From contig JBIKLV010000008.1 of assembly GCA_044359585.1 (NCBI GenBank), forward strand, positions 16,492 through 80,491: a DNA stretch of 64,000 bases. The letters are read 5' to 3'. Each line of letters opens with the position of its first letter. Positions within the stretch are counted from its first letter, which is position 1. Origin of the DNA: Sulfuritalea sp044359585 (lineage in GTDB: Bacteria; Pseudomonadota; Gammaproteobacteria; Burkholderiales; Rhodocyclaceae). The position numbers and the translations under genes are program-made. Positions 47,447 through 55,618 of this stretch are shown one piece after another. Under the pieces are notes generated by a model. It saw nothing but the letters and a program-made list of their open reading frames with translations, was not told the DNA's origin and ran no database searches.

Positions 47447-47452
47447 TAGAAT
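47447..47452 (+). promoter_or_regulatory. Possible -10 element of tRNA-Leu
   Basis: TAGAAT lies 41 bp before the tRNA. No convincing -35 is seen at 16-18 bp; the position is occupied by the dispersed 17-bp motif. The call is weak. Confidence 0.25.
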
Positions 47453-47492
47453 CGCCTCGCATCCCGACCCGGACCCCACGATGAAACCCACT

Positions 47493-47577
47493 GCCCGGAT
47501 GGTGAAATTGGTAGACACAAGGGACTTAAAATCCCTCGGCGCAAGCCTTGCGGGTTCGATTCCCGCTCCGGGCACCA
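47493..47577 (+). tRNA. tRNA-Leu (anticodon TAA)
   Basis: This 85-base tRNA has acceptor arms GCCCGGA/TCCGGGC, discriminator A and an encoded CCA (47575-47577). The anticodon stem AGGGA/TCCCT encloses loop CTTAAAA with anticodon TAA at 47527-47529. A variable arm (CGGCGCAAGCCTTG region) and the T loop GGTTCGATTCC fit class II leucine tRNAs. It reads UUA, a rare codon in this GC-rich window, and UUG by wobble. Confidence 0.97.
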
Positions 47578-47578
47578 C

Positions 47579-48010
47579 ATGATAATCATCGACCTTCTCT
47601 GTGATCAGGGGCACCGCTTCGAAGGCTGGTTCGCTTCCGGCGAGGCGTTTCGCGACCAGCGCCAGCGCGATCTGGTGCTCTGTCCGCACTGCCAGACGTC
47701 GGGCGTCAGCCAGTTGCCTTCGGCGCCGCACCTGAAGCGCGGTGCGACGGAACTCGCAGCTTCCGCGAAGCCGCCAGCGGCGCCACCGGCACCCGCGCTG
47801 GCGCGTTTGCACGAAGCGCTGGCGAGCATGGCGCGCAAGGCCGAAAACGTCGGCGAGCGTTTTCCCGAAGAGGCGCGGCGCATCCATTACGACGAGGCGC
47901 CGGCAAGAGCCATCCGGGGTGTCGCTACTCTTGATGAAACCCGCGACCTGCTCGAAGAAGGCATCCTGGTCGTGCCCGCACCAGTGCCGCCCGAGGGCGA
48001 AATCCACTGA
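47579..48010 (+). CDS. DUF1178 family protein
   Basis: This 143-residue cytoplasmic protein begins MIIIDLLCDQGHRFEGWFAS, the typical DUF1178 start, and has a CPHC pair (about residues 37-40) suggesting a small zinc site together with Cys8. The middle is Ala/Pro-rich, and the C-terminal part has the family-typical GERFPEEARRIHYDEAPARAIRG. Family function is unknown. Its ATG lies only one base after the tRNA-Leu CCA, so any ribosome-binding site would be inside the tRNA; none is visible. It therefore depends on processing or read-through of the tRNA transcript, or on leaderless initiation. Its stop lies 3 bp from the convergent metallophosphoesterase stop. Confidence 0.85.
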   Translation: MIIIDLLCDQGHRFEGWFASGEAFRDQRQRDLVLCPHCQTSGVSQLPSAPHLKRGATELAASAKPPAAPPAPALARLHEALASMARKAENVGERFPEEARRIHYDEAPARAIRGVATLDETRDLLEEGILVVPAPVPPEGEIH

Positions 48011-48013
48011 AGC

Positions 48014-48970
48014 TCAGTTCTCCGGCATGGGCCCGCGCCAGAAGCGGGGGCTGAAGCGGAATACCTGCGGGTCGGTTGCATCCGCGATGCCCCGCACCCA
48101 GCCGAAATGGGGCGAGCCGATGGTTTCCACGCGGGTGAAGTTGTTCACGGTTTCCCCATTGTCGGGATCTGCCAAGGGTTGGTCGATGCGGTGCCAGTGG
48201 GTGTCGCCATGCGCCAGCACCACCTGGCCGGGAAAGGCCTGGGTTTCCTCGCGCAACTGCCGCAGCAGCTCGCGGTAGCCCGGCTCGGGATGGCCGGCAT
48301 TGGCGGCATGAAACCCGGGATTGCCCTGCATCGCGATCAGGATGCCGGCGAGTTTCTTCTCGCGCGCCATTGCAAAGGCCTGGGCCAGCCAAGCACGGTT
48401 GGCGGCGCTGCGCTCGATGAATTCCGCGACCGGTCCGCCCTTCTTTCGCGGTCCGCGATAGTTGTTGCCGCTGCCGCTGACATTGAGTGCGACGAACATG
48501 GCGCCACCGGCCTCCCAGCGCACGTTTTCGCGATACTCCGAATACGCGGGTTCGCTACTCTGGCGCTCGAGTTTCAGCTTGCGCCGGCCCAGTGCGAAGT
48601 CGCCGGCGTGGAACCACTCGCGCAGCCTGGCCAGGCGCTCCAGCGGATCGTAGCCGCCATTGCTGTAGCGATGGCAGTCGGTCCATTCGTTGTCGCCTGG
48701 GGTATAGATCAAGGGATGGGCCGAAGCGCCGAAGACGCCGAGGATGTCGCGCAAGGCGGCATCGCTGCAATCCTCCGAACCGCTCTTGATGTCGCCAACA
48801 TGGACCACGAAGGACAGGTTCTCGCGATCCATCTCGGCCATCAGTTCGGGCAGGTGCTGGCGTTCCCAACGGGTATAGGGCGTGTCGCCGAAGAGGCCGA
48901 AGGTGATCGGCTCGGCATGTACGACGAAGGCAGGCAGCAGCGTTGCAAGCAGCAGAAGCACGCGCATCAT
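48014..48970 (-). CDS. Secreted calcineurin-like metallophosphoesterase
   Basis: This 318-residue protein has a signal peptide (MMRVLLLLATLLPAFVVHAEP). Metallophosphoesterase motifs are in order: FGDTPY (metal-binding Asp), VVHVGDIKSG (GD), YTPGDNEWTD (GDNE in place of GNHD), a possible GN motif at AMQGNPG, and LAHGDTHWHRID (GHxH-like variant). It is therefore probably an active periplasmic or extracytoplasmic phosphohydrolase; its substrate cannot be read from sequence. Its ATG overlaps the mutS stop as ATGA (4 bp), so it is probably translated from the same mRNA. The ATGATG start allows either of two adjacent Met codons. Confidence 0.8.
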   Translation of the reverse strand: MMRVLLLLATLLPAFVVHAEPITFGLFGDTPYTRWERQHLPELMAEMDRENLSFVVHVGDIKSGSEDCSDAALRDILGVFGASAHPLIYTPGDNEWTDCHRYSNGGYDPLERLARLREWFHAGDFALGRRKLKLERQSSEPAYSEYRENVRWEAGGAMFVALNVSGSGNNYRGPRKKGGPVAEFIERSAANRAWLAQAFAMAREKKLAGILIAMQGNPGFHAANAGHPEPGYRELLRQLREETQAFPGQVVLAHGDTHWHRIDQPLADPDNGETVNNFTRVETIGSPHFGWVRGIADATDPQVFRFSPRFWRGPMPEN

Positions 48971-51558
48971 GACTTGGCCAGCTTGTTCAACTGATAGAGC
49001 TTGTCCAGGGCTTCGCGCGGGCTGAGCTCATCGCAATTCAGGTCGCGTAGCGCGTCCAGCGCCGGATGTGGCGGTTCGGGCAGCGGCGGGGCGCTGGCGA
49101 ACAGGTCGGGTTGCACCAGCGATCCCGCTTCGCGGTTTTCCAGCAATGTCAGGCGGCGCTTTGCCTCCCGCACCACCGCAGGTGGCATGCCGGCCAGCGC
49201 GGCGACCTGCACACCGTAGCTTTGCGAGGCGGGGCCTTCCTCGACCGCATGCAGGAAGACGATCTTGTGGCCGTGCTCGACGGCGTCGAGATGGACGTTG
49301 GCGCAGACCGGATAGTCCTGCGCCAGGCGCGTCAGCTCGAAATAGTGGGTGGAGAACAGGGTCCAGGCGCGGTTCTTTTCGACGAGGTGGCGGGCGATGG
49401 CAAAGGCCAGCGCGACGCCGTCGAAGGTGGAGGTGCCGCGTCCGATCTCGTCCATCAGCACCAGCGACTTGTCCGTCGCGCCGTTGAGGATGGCGGCGGC
49501 TTCGGTCATTTCGACCATGAAGGTGGAACGCCCCGAGGCGAGGTCGTCCGAGGCACCGATGCGCGTGTAGATCGCATCGACCGGTCCCAGCCGGCAGCGC
49601 CGGGCGGGAACGAAGCTGCCGCAGTGGGCAAGCAGCACGATCAGTGCCGCCTGGCGCATGTAGGTCGACTTGCCACCCATGTTGGGGCCGGTGATCAGCA
49701 GCATGCGGCGCGCGGCCGACAGGCGCATGTCGTTGGCAATGAAGCTTGCCGACTGCGCATCGAGTTGGCGTTCCACCACCGGGTGGCGACCGCCCTCGAT
49801 CTCCAGCGCGGCATCCTCGCAGAACTCGGGCTGGCGGTAGTCATGGCGCACCGCGGCGGAGGCGAAGGCGGTGAGTCCGTCGAGTTCGGCGATGGCGCGG
49901 GCGATGCGCTGCAGGACCGGAATGTGGATCGCCAGCGCGCCCAGCAGTTCGTCCCACAATGCCTTTTCCAGCGCCAGCGCGCGTTCGTTGGCCGACAAGG
50001 CCTTGTCCTCGAAGGCCTTCAGTTCGGGCGTGATGTAGCGCTCGGCATTCTTCAGCGTCTGCCGCCGGCGATAGTCGTCCGGAATCTTCTCGACGTTGGC
50101 ATGCGTAACTTCGATGTAGAAGCCATGCACCTTGTTGAATTCGACCTTGAGGCTGGCGATCCCGCTGCGGGTCCGTTCGCGGGCTTCGAGTTCGATCAGG
50201 AAGGCGCCGCAGTTGTCCTGGATGGCGCGCAGTTCGTCGAGGTCGGAGTTGTAGCCGGGGGCGATGACGCCGCCATCGCGGATCAGCGCGCCCGGCTCCG
50301 GCGCCACTGCCTGAGTCAGCAGTTCGACGCAGGCCTGCGGCGTGGCGAGTGCGGCGGCCAGTTCCGCGAGGCGGGGTGCCGTATCGCCAGCGCCGACTCT
50401 TGCACGAATATCGCCAAGGCGGGCGAGGCTGTCGCGCAGCGAGGAAAGATCGCGCGGCCGGGCGCTCTTGAGCGCGATGCGGGCGGCGATGCGGTCGATG
50501 TCGGCGAAGCCCGACAGTGCCGTCGCCAGCGCCGCATGCGGGCCGCGGCCGGCGTCGCCGATCAGCGCGGCGACTGCCGCCTGCCGCGCCTGGGGAATGG
50601 CCCGATTCGTCAATGGATGGTGCAGGCAGTGGCGCAGCCAGCGCGAGCCCATGCTGGTGGCGCAGGTGTCGAGCAGCGAAAGCAGGGTGGGTGCGGGTTC
50701 GCCGCGCAGCGTTTCGGAAATTTCCAGGTTGCGCCGGGTCGCGGCATCGAGGCGCAGGAAGCTGCCTTCGTGCTCGACCGTGAGCTGCGTCAGGTGCGCC
50801 AGCGCTGCCCGTTGCGTGGCCTGGGCGTAGCGGTAGAGCGCGCCGGCGGCGGCCAGGGCGAGCTCCTCGTCATGAACGCCGAAGCCGCCGAGGTCGCGGG
50901 TGGCGAAGTGCTCGGCCAGCGCATGGGCGGCGGCGCGACTGTCGAAATGCCAGTCGGGCAGGTGCTGGGTGACGGCGCGCGTCTCGGGCAGGCCCGAGCG
51001 CAGGGCATCCGGCAGCAGCAGTTCGGCCGGGCGCAGGCGTTCGAAATGCTCGGGCAGGGCATCCAGCGACGTTTCCAGCAGGCGCAGGTCGCCGCTGGCC
51101 AGGTTGAGCCAGGCCAGCCCGGCGCGCTGGCGGTCGATGCTCAGCGCCAGCAGCAGGCTGTCGGTCTTGTCGTCGAGCAGGTTGGCGTCGGTCAGCGTGC
51201 CCGGGGTGACGATGCGCGTCACGGCACGCTCCACCGGGCCCTTGGCCAGCGCCGGGTCGCCGATCTGTTCGCAGATCGCCACCGAGACGCCGAGCTTCAC
51301 CAGTTTTGCAAGATAACCGTCGACCGCGTGGTAGGGAATGCCCGCCATGGCGATCGGCTTGCCCGCCGACTGGCCGCGCGCGGTCAGCGTGATGTCGAGC
51401 AGGCGCGCGGCCTGCTGGGCATCGTCATAGAACAGTTCGTAGAAATCCCCCATGCGGAAAAACAGCAGCTTGTCGGCGTGATCCGACTTGGCGCGCAGCC
51501 ACTGCTGCATGACGGGGGTGTGCGCCGCCAGTTCGGCGGCGGTGATCGCGGGCGGCAT
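48967..51558 (-). CDS. mutS: DNA mismatch repair protein MutS
   Basis: This 863-residue mismatch-recognition ATPase acts with MutL in post-replicative repair. The start at 51558 (MPPAITAAEL) is preferred because it follows the PIN-toxin stop by 2 bp; an in-frame GTG at 51579 would add seven residues and overlap that gene. The N-terminal mismatch-binding domain carries FFRMGDFYELFYDDA, which includes the Phe-x-Glu type motif. Connector, lever and clamp domains follow. Walker A is GPNMGGKST (about 624-632). The signature and Walker B are LASGRSTFMVEM and LVLMDEIGRGTSTFDG, followed by the FSTHYFELT His motif. The C-terminus is typical (LDALRDLNCDELSPREALDKLYQL). Length matches E. coli MutS (853). 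Confidence 0.97.
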   Translation of the reverse strand: MPPAITAAELAAHTPVMQQWLRAKSDHADKLLFFRMGDFYELFYDDAQQAARLLDITLTARGQSAGKPIAMAGIPYHAVDGYLAKLVKLGVSVAICEQIGDPALAKGPVERAVTRIVTPGTLTDANLLDDKTDSLLLALSIDRQRAGLAWLNLASGDLRLLETSLDALPEHFERLRPAELLLPDALRSGLPETRAVTQHLPDWHFDSRAAAHALAEHFATRDLGGFGVHDEELALAAAGALYRYAQATQRAALAHLTQLTVEHEGSFLRLDAATRRNLEISETLRGEPAPTLLSLLDTCATSMGSRWLRHCLHHPLTNRAIPQARQAAVAALIGDAGRGPHAALATALSGFADIDRIAARIALKSARPRDLSSLRDSLARLGDIRARVGAGDTAPRLAELAAALATPQACVELLTQAVAPEPGALIRDGGVIAPGYNSDLDELRAIQDNCGAFLIELEARERTRSGIASLKVEFNKVHGFYIEVTHANVEKIPDDYRRRQTLKNAERYITPELKAFEDKALSANERALALEKALWDELLGALAIHIPVLQRIARAIAELDGLTAFASAAVRHDYRQPEFCEDAALEIEGGRHPVVERQLDAQSASFIANDMRLSAARRMLLITGPNMGGKSTYMRQAALIVLLAHCGSFVPARRCRLGPVDAIYTRIGASDDLASGRSTFMVEMTEAAAILNGATDKSLVLMDEIGRGTSTFDGVALAFAIARHLVEKNRAWTLFSTHYFELTRLAQDYPVCANVHLDAVEHGHKIVFLHAVEEGPASQSYGVQVAALAGMPPAVVREAKRRLTLLENREAGSLVQPDLFASAPPLPEPPHPALDALRDLNCDELSPREALDKLYQLNKLAKS
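50385..50401 (+). repeat. Dispersed 17-bp motif copy antisense in mutS
   Basis: This is an exact copy of the 15472 and 63445 instances. On the mutS strand it encodes VGAG. Confidence 0.5.
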
Positions 51559-51560
51559 CG

Positions 51561-51983
51561 TCAGAATTTCTGCAGCCACTGTTCGGGCGTGAACACGTCC
51601 GCGACGTCACGGGCGCGCTCCAACATTTCCGAGTCCAGGGAAATGAGCGATTCTCGGTAGGTGACTGCAAGGGCGACATAAACAGCATCAGCGCCGCGCA
51701 GTCTCAATTTTGCGGCGAGGCGCATGGATTCGTTGGCCAATGACGCGTCCAGGGGTACGCCTCTCACCCAGGTTTGGGCGTTGATCATTGCAGCCACTTT
51801 CAGGCCCCGGTTCGTGTCCCCCGTGCGGCGTGCGACTGCTCCGGCGATCTCCGCCCAGACTAGCAAGGGCACGGTTGCAATTTGCCGTTCCTTGATGAAT
51901 CGATGCATGAACGCAAGGCTGACTTCATGGTGCTTGTCCACTTCAAGGACGTTGGCGACCCATACCGATGCATCGACAATCAT
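51561..51983 (-). CDS. PIN-domain ribonuclease toxin (VapC-type)
   Basis: This 140-residue protein starts MIVDASVWVANV. The start at 51983 makes an ATGA overlap with the antitoxin stop and is preferred to the longer frame. PIN acidic residues are visible: Asp4 in IVDASVW, Glu in VWAEIAGAVARR, Asp in RGADAVYVALA, and Asp in LISLDSEM. VapC toxins cleave tRNA or rRNA and are neutralised by the partner antitoxin. It abuts mutS: its stop is 2 bp before the chosen mutS start, so the three genes may be co-transcribed. Confidence 0.85.
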   Translation of the reverse strand: MIVDASVWVANVLEVDKHHEVSLAFMHRFIKERQIATVPLLVWAEIAGAVARRTGDTNRGLKVAAMINAQTWVRGVPLDASLANESMRLAAKLRLRGADAVYVALAVTYRESLISLDSEMLERARDVADVFTPEQWLQKF

Positions 51984-52258
51984 GCACCAAGGTCCCGACG
52001 TTGCTCGCGTATGGCGGCAACGGCATCCTGCGGCCCTTGCCAATTCGTCGAAATATCGGATGCAAGGCGATTGAGTTCCTCGATGAAAGCGTTGGCTTCC
52101 TGTTCCCGGTCTTGATCTGACGGGAGTGCCGTCGTGCCAGCGCCGACTTCGCGGCGCAGGAGGTTCGTCAGCCAGTCCTTCATGCTCAGGCCCTGCAGTG
52201 CCGCAACGGCCTTGGCGCGGCGGAAGAGTTCGTCAGGCATTTCGATAGTGGTTTTCAT
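51980..52258 (-). CDS. RHH-type antitoxin (VapB/FitA-like)
   Basis: This 92-residue protein begins MKTTIEMPDELFRRAKAVAA, typical of ribbon-helix-helix (CopG/MetJ fold) antitoxins, and has a polar C-terminal tail that would wrap the toxin. A clear GGAG lies about 9 bases before the ATG. It overlaps the toxin start by 4 bp. Antitoxins of this type normally repress their own promoter, which would lie at about 52260-52320; no operator palindrome was confirmed by eye. Confidence 0.8.
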   Translation of the reverse strand: MKTTIEMPDELFRRAKAVAALQGLSMKDWLTNLLRREVGAGTTALPSDQDREQEANAFIEELNRLASDISTNWQGPQDAVAAIREQRRDLGA

Positions 52259-52432
52259 TTCAAGGTCTCCATAAATATGGGCTTGCGGGATTTATGGTAT
52301 TCCCATGTCCGAAAAAGTTCAATTCCGGCTGAGTGGTCGATCGCGTTTGCGGGAACTGTAGCGAAGCGCGCGTTGATTGGACGCACTATCGACAAGAATC
52401 AACGCGAACGATCCGCCGCTTTTTGGCTGGCT

Positions 52433-52450
52433 CGGCCGTCAAGACGGCCG
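52433..52450 (-). terminator. Hairpin after suhB, possible terminator
   Basis: A 7-bp perfect stem CGGCCGT / ACGGCCG with a 4-base loop lies about 10 bases beyond the suhB stop. No T-run follows on the minus strand, so termination is only possible. Confidence 0.3.
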
Positions 52451-52460
52451 CCATCGGAGT

Positions 52461-53267
52461 TCAGGCCTGCAGCTTCGCAGTCCGGTGCGGCGCGATGAGT
52501 TGCAGCAGTTGCGCGAAGATTTTCGGGTTGCCGCCGACGATGTTGCCGGTCTGCATGTAGGCCGACTCGCCCGACAAATCGCCGACGAGGCCGCCGGCCT
52601 CGGTGATCAAGAGACTGCCCGCCGCCATGTCCCAGGGCGAGAGGCCGAGTTCCCAGAAGCCGTCCATGCGGCCGCAGGCGACCCAGGCCAGGTCCAGCGC
52701 GGCGGCGCCGGGACGGCGCATGCCCGCGGTGCGCTGGGCGACATCGCGGAAGATCGCCAGGTAGGTGTCGATGTGGTCGAACATGCGGTAGGGAAATCCG
52801 GTGCCGATCAGGGCTTCGTCGAGCTTGACGCGTTTTGCGACGCGGATGCGCTTTTCGTTGAGGTAGGCGCCGCCGCCCTTGCTGGCGGTGAAGATCTCGT
52901 TGCGGTTGGGGTCGTACACCACGGCCTGGGTGATGACGCCCTTGTGCGCCAGTCCGATCGAAATGGCATATTGCGGCAGGCCGTGGATGAAGTTGGTGGT
53001 GCCGTCGAGCGGGTCGATGATCCACTGGTATTCGCTGTCGGCGCGGGTACCGGCCAGGCCGGACTCCTCTGCTAGAATTCCGTGGGTGGGATAGGCCTCG
53101 CGCAGCACTTCGAGAATCGCCGCTTCCGCGGCACGGTCCACTTCGGTTACATAATCACTCTGCTGTTTGACATCGACCCGCAGCTTGTCGACGTCCATGC
53201 TGGCGCGGTTGATGATCGTGCCGGCGCGACGCGCGGCCTTGACGGCGATGTTCAGCGTGGGATGCAT
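52461..53267 (-). CDS. suhB: Inositol monophosphatase family protein SuhB
   Basis: This 268-residue protein is the same length as E. coli SuhB (267). The start at 53267 (MHPTLNIAVKAARRAG) is the normal family start; the frame is open further upstream but unrelated. IMPase motifs are present: ILAEESG, IIDPLDGTTNFIHGLP (metal site) and LSPWDMAAGSLLITEAGG. It hydrolyses inositol monophosphates with Mg2+ and, in E. coli, also joins ribosomal RNA antitermination complexes. It is divergent from trmJ; the 131-bp gap between the two starts must hold both promoters, which were not resolved by eye. Confidence 0.95.
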   Translation of the reverse strand: MHPTLNIAVKAARRAGTIINRASMDVDKLRVDVKQQSDYVTEVDRAAEAAILEVLREAYPTHGILAEESGLAGTRADSEYQWIIDPLDGTTNFIHGLPQYAISIGLAHKGVITQAVVYDPNRNEIFTASKGGGAYLNEKRIRVAKRVKLDEALIGTGFPYRMFDHIDTYLAIFRDVAQRTAGMRRPGAAALDLAWVACGRMDGFWELGLSPWDMAAGSLLITEAGGLVGDLSGESAYMQTGNIVGGNPKIFAQLLQLIAPHRTAKLQA

Positions 53268-53398
53268 GGGTGTAGTGGGCGGGGCAGGCCGGGTGGCGCA
53301 GGAAGTCCGCAATTCTATCGCACCGGCGGACGCCCGCCAGCGCAGCGGTGTCGCGGGTGCGCAAAGCACCGCCTCCAGCGCAGATCCGAGGACATGAC

Positions 53399-54193
53399 AT
53401 GAACGCCACGCCGCAAGCCGCTCCCACCGTCCTCGATCGCATCCGCGTCGTGCTTTCCCATCCGAGCCATCCGGGCAACATCGGCGCCGCGGCACGGGCC
53501 ATGAAAACCATGGGCCTGTCGCGCCTGGTACTGGTCAATCCGAAGGTCTTTCCCGACGCTCAGGCCGATGCGATGGCGGCCGGCGCTACCGATCTTCTGG
53601 TGGCGGCCGAGGTGGTGGATTCGCTTGCCGAGGCGTTGCGCGGCACCACGCTGGCGATGGCGATGACCGCCCGCCGGCGCGAGCTAGCCGTCCCGGCGTT
53701 GTGGGCGCGTGCCGGCGCGGCAGAGTTGGTAGGCATGGCGGCTAGCGGCGAGGTTGCGCTGGTGTTCGGCAATGAAACCTCGGGACTGTCCAACGACGAG
53801 CTGGCGATGTGCGGGCGCTGGGCGATGATTCCCGTCAACGCGGAATTCAGTTCGCTCAACCTTGCTGCGGCGGTGCAGGTGATGTGCTACGAACTGCGCC
53901 TCGTCGCGATCGATCCCGGATTACCGCCCGCGATTTCCGGCGCCGGGACGCTGGCCAGCCACGACGAGGTCGAAGGCCTCATCGCGCACATCGAGCGCGC
54001 AGCGGTTGCCAGCGAGTTTCTCGACCCGGCCAGCCCGAAGCGCCTGATTCCGCGCCTGCGGCGCATGTTCTCGCGCGCCGGTCCGGAAAAGGAGGAAGTC
54101 GCGATCCTTCGCGGCCTGTTCGCCGCACTCGAAGCCGGTCCGCGCATGCCGGGCGGCAAATCGCCTGGCATGCGCCGCACGTCCGATGACTGA
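53399..54193 (+). CDS. trmJ: tRNA (cytidine/uridine-2'-O-)-methyltransferase TrmJ
   Basis: This 264-residue SPOUT-class (SpoU-family) methyltransferase uses SAM to 2'-O-methylate position 32 of several tRNAs. The start at 53399 (MNATPQAAP) is chosen for the GAGGAC eight bases upstream. Motif 1 is RVVLSHPSHPGNIGAAARAM with Asn and Arg in place. Motif 2 is ALVFGNETSGLSNDEL, and motif 3 is IPVNAEFSSLNLAAAVQVMCYE, the knotted SAM site. The C-terminal extension (about residues 170-264) matches the length of TrmJ rather than other SpoU members. In E. coli trmJ also sits between suhB and iscR, as here with cysE inserted. Confidence 0.95.
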   Translation: MNATPQAAPTVLDRIRVVLSHPSHPGNIGAAARAMKTMGLSRLVLVNPKVFPDAQADAMAAGATDLLVAAEVVDSLAEALRGTTLAMAMTARRRELAVPALWARAGAAELVGMAASGEVALVFGNETSGLSNDELAMCGRWAMIPVNAEFSSLNLAAAVQVMCYELRLVAIDPGLPPAISGAGTLASHDEVEGLIAHIERAAVASEFLDPASPKRLIPRLRRMFSRAGPEKEEVAILRGLFAALEAGPRMPGGKSPGMRRTSDD

Positions 54194-54269
54194 ACGCTGA
54201 ACGCTGGCGGCTTCGCGACGCGAAGCGCCGGTATACTTGGACCTCCAATCCTGTCAGCGGTCCCTAGTC

Positions 54270-55022
54270 ATGTTCTCCCGCCTGCGCGAAGATATCTCCT
54301 GCGTTTTCGAACGCGATCCCGCCGCCCGTTCCACCTGGGAGGTGGTGACCTGCTATCCGGGATTCCACGCGCTGACCCTGCATCGTGCCTCGCACTGGTT
54401 GTGGGGCGCACGCTTGCGCTGGCTGGCTCGTTTCCTGTCGCACGTCACGCGCGCGTTGACAGGGATCGAAATCCATCCCGGCGCCACCATCGGGCGACGG
54501 GTGTTCATCGACCATGGCATGGGTGTGGTCATCGGCGAGACGGCGGTGATCGAGGACGAGGTTACGCTGTATCACGGGGTCACCCTGGGCGGTACTTCCT
54601 GGAGCAAGGGCAAGCGCCATCCGACCCTGCAGCGTGGAGTGGTAATCGGTGCCGGCGCCAAGATCCTTGGCCCCATCACCCTGGGCGTCGGCGCCAAGGT
54701 CGGTTCCAACGCCGTGGTGGTGCGCGATGTTCCTCCGGGCGGCACGGCGGTAGGCATTCCGGCACGCATCATCGAAGATCGCAGCGAGATAGATCGCGAG
54801 GTAAAGGCCGGGCAGATGGGCTTTTCCGCCTATGCAGTGACGCGCGCCCAGGACGATCCGCTGGCTCAGGCGATACATGGCCTGCTTGATCACGCGGTCG
54901 AAACCGACCGCCGCATCGAGGCTTTGCTGAAGACCATGGAGCGTTGCGGGGTAACGCTCGAAGACGATGTCGCCACGGCGGACAAGTTCGATCCAAATTA
55001 TCTGTCGAAGATAGTTGACTAA
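54270..55022 (+). CDS. cysE: Serine O-acetyltransferase CysE (short form)
   Basis: This 250-residue protein catalyses acetyl-CoA plus L-serine to O-acetylserine, the first committed step of cysteine synthesis. The start at 54270 (MFSRLREDI) is preferred over a TTG further upstream. It has the N-terminal helical part, then left-handed beta-helix hexapeptide repeats (IEIHPGATIGRRVFIDHGMGV, GVVIGAGAKILGPITLG, VGSNAVVVRDVPPGGTAVGIPARII). DHGMGVVIGET carries the conserved active-site His. It lies immediately before iscR, so cysteine supply and Fe-S assembly are neighbours. The 3' end overlaps the proposed IscR site and iscR promoter. Confidence 0.95.
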   Translation: MFSRLREDISCVFERDPAARSTWEVVTCYPGFHALTLHRASHWLWGARLRWLARFLSHVTRALTGIEIHPGATIGRRVFIDHGMGVVIGETAVIEDEVTLYHGVTLGGTSWSKGKRHPTLQRGVVIGAGAKILGPITLGVGAKVGSNAVVVRDVPPGGTAVGIPARIIEDRSEIDREVKAGQMGFSAYAVTRAQDDPLAQAIHGLLDHAVETDRRIEALLKTMERCGVTLEDDVATADKFDPNYLSKIVD

Positions 55023-55035
55023 AACTGTCGGGATA
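55011..55035 (+). promoter_or_regulatory. IscR type-1-like binding site
   Basis: The left half ATAGTTGACT matches all ten bases of the type-1 half-site consensus ATASYYGACT. It is followed by AAAAC and a right half TGTCGGGATA that keeps GTC and the following RRS but diverges at the end. The site overlaps the cysE stop codon and the -35 of the promoter below, as expected for repression of iscR by 2Fe-2S IscR. Confidence 0.6.
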
Positions 55036-55044
55036 CCATATAGT
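55015..55044 (+). promoter_or_regulatory. Promoter of the isc operon
   Basis: TTGACT (55015-55020) and TATAGT (55039-55044) are separated by 18 bp, a good sigma70-like pair. The iscR ATG follows about 68 bp after the -10. It lies at the 3' end of cysE. Confidence 0.65.
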
Positions 55045-55111
55045 CGATGGAAACGCTCAGGTATTAAGTCCGAAGCGTTTCCCCGAATGTTTTTCCCGAC
55101 GGAGAATCCCC

Positions 55112-55603
55112 ATGAGACTGACGACCAAAGGACGTTTTGCGGTAACCGCGATGATTGACCTTGCCCTGCGCCAGCACGCCGGTCCGGTAACCCTGGCCGG
55201 CATCAGCGAGCGGCAGAAGATTTCCCTTTCCTATCTGGAACAGTTGTTCGGCAAGCTGCGTCGCCGCCAGTTGGTGTCCAGCGTGCGCGGCCCGGGCGGC
55301 GGCTATTGCCTGGCCAAGCCGCTCGAGGGCGTTTCCGTGGCCGAGATCATCCATGCCGTGGATGAAACCCTCGACGCGACCAACTGCGGCGGCAAGGGAA
55401 ACTGCGCCGAAGACCTGCGCCCCTGCATGACCCACGAGCTGTGGACCAGCCTCAACGAGAAGATGTTCGAGTACCTCAGCTCGGTCACCCTTGCCGAACT
55501 GGTGGCGCAGCAACGCGAGCGCACCGGCACCAGCGCCGTGCTGCACGACGAACGGCCGCTGCGTCGCGCCCGCCGTCCGGCCGAGGAACTCGCCGCGGCC
55601 TGA
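55112..55603 (+). CDS. iscR: Fe-S cluster assembly regulator IscR
   Basis: This 163-residue Rrf2-family regulator has an N-terminal winged helix-turn-helix (MRLTTKGRFAVTAMIDLAL, LSYLEQLFGKLRRRQLV, VRGPGGGYCLAKP). Cluster-ligand cysteines are C92, C98 and C105, with H108 (TNCGGKGNC, RPCMTH). E. coli has C92/C98/C104/H107, so there is one extra residue between the second and third Cys. GGAGAATCCCC lies before the ATG. It represses the isc operon when it holds a 2Fe-2S cluster. The next gene starts 15 bp after the stop. Confidence 0.96.
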   Translation: MRLTTKGRFAVTAMIDLALRQHAGPVTLAGISERQKISLSYLEQLFGKLRRRQLVSSVRGPGGGYCLAKPLEGVSVAEIIHAVDETLDATNCGGKGNCAEDLRPCMTHELWTSLNEKMFEYLSSVTLAELVAQQRERTGTSAVLHDERPLRRARRPAEELAAA

Positions 55604-55618
55604 GCCTTCGGATAGACC

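Noticed and set aside
47268..47582. Short plus-strand frame reading through tRNA-Leu
   Set aside because: It overlaps the SecA-like gene end and the tRNA; no SD and no protein similarity.
49066..51660. Plus-strand open frame of 864 codons opposite mutS
   Set aside because: It is antisense to mutS, whose motifs are complete; composition is that of a shadow frame.
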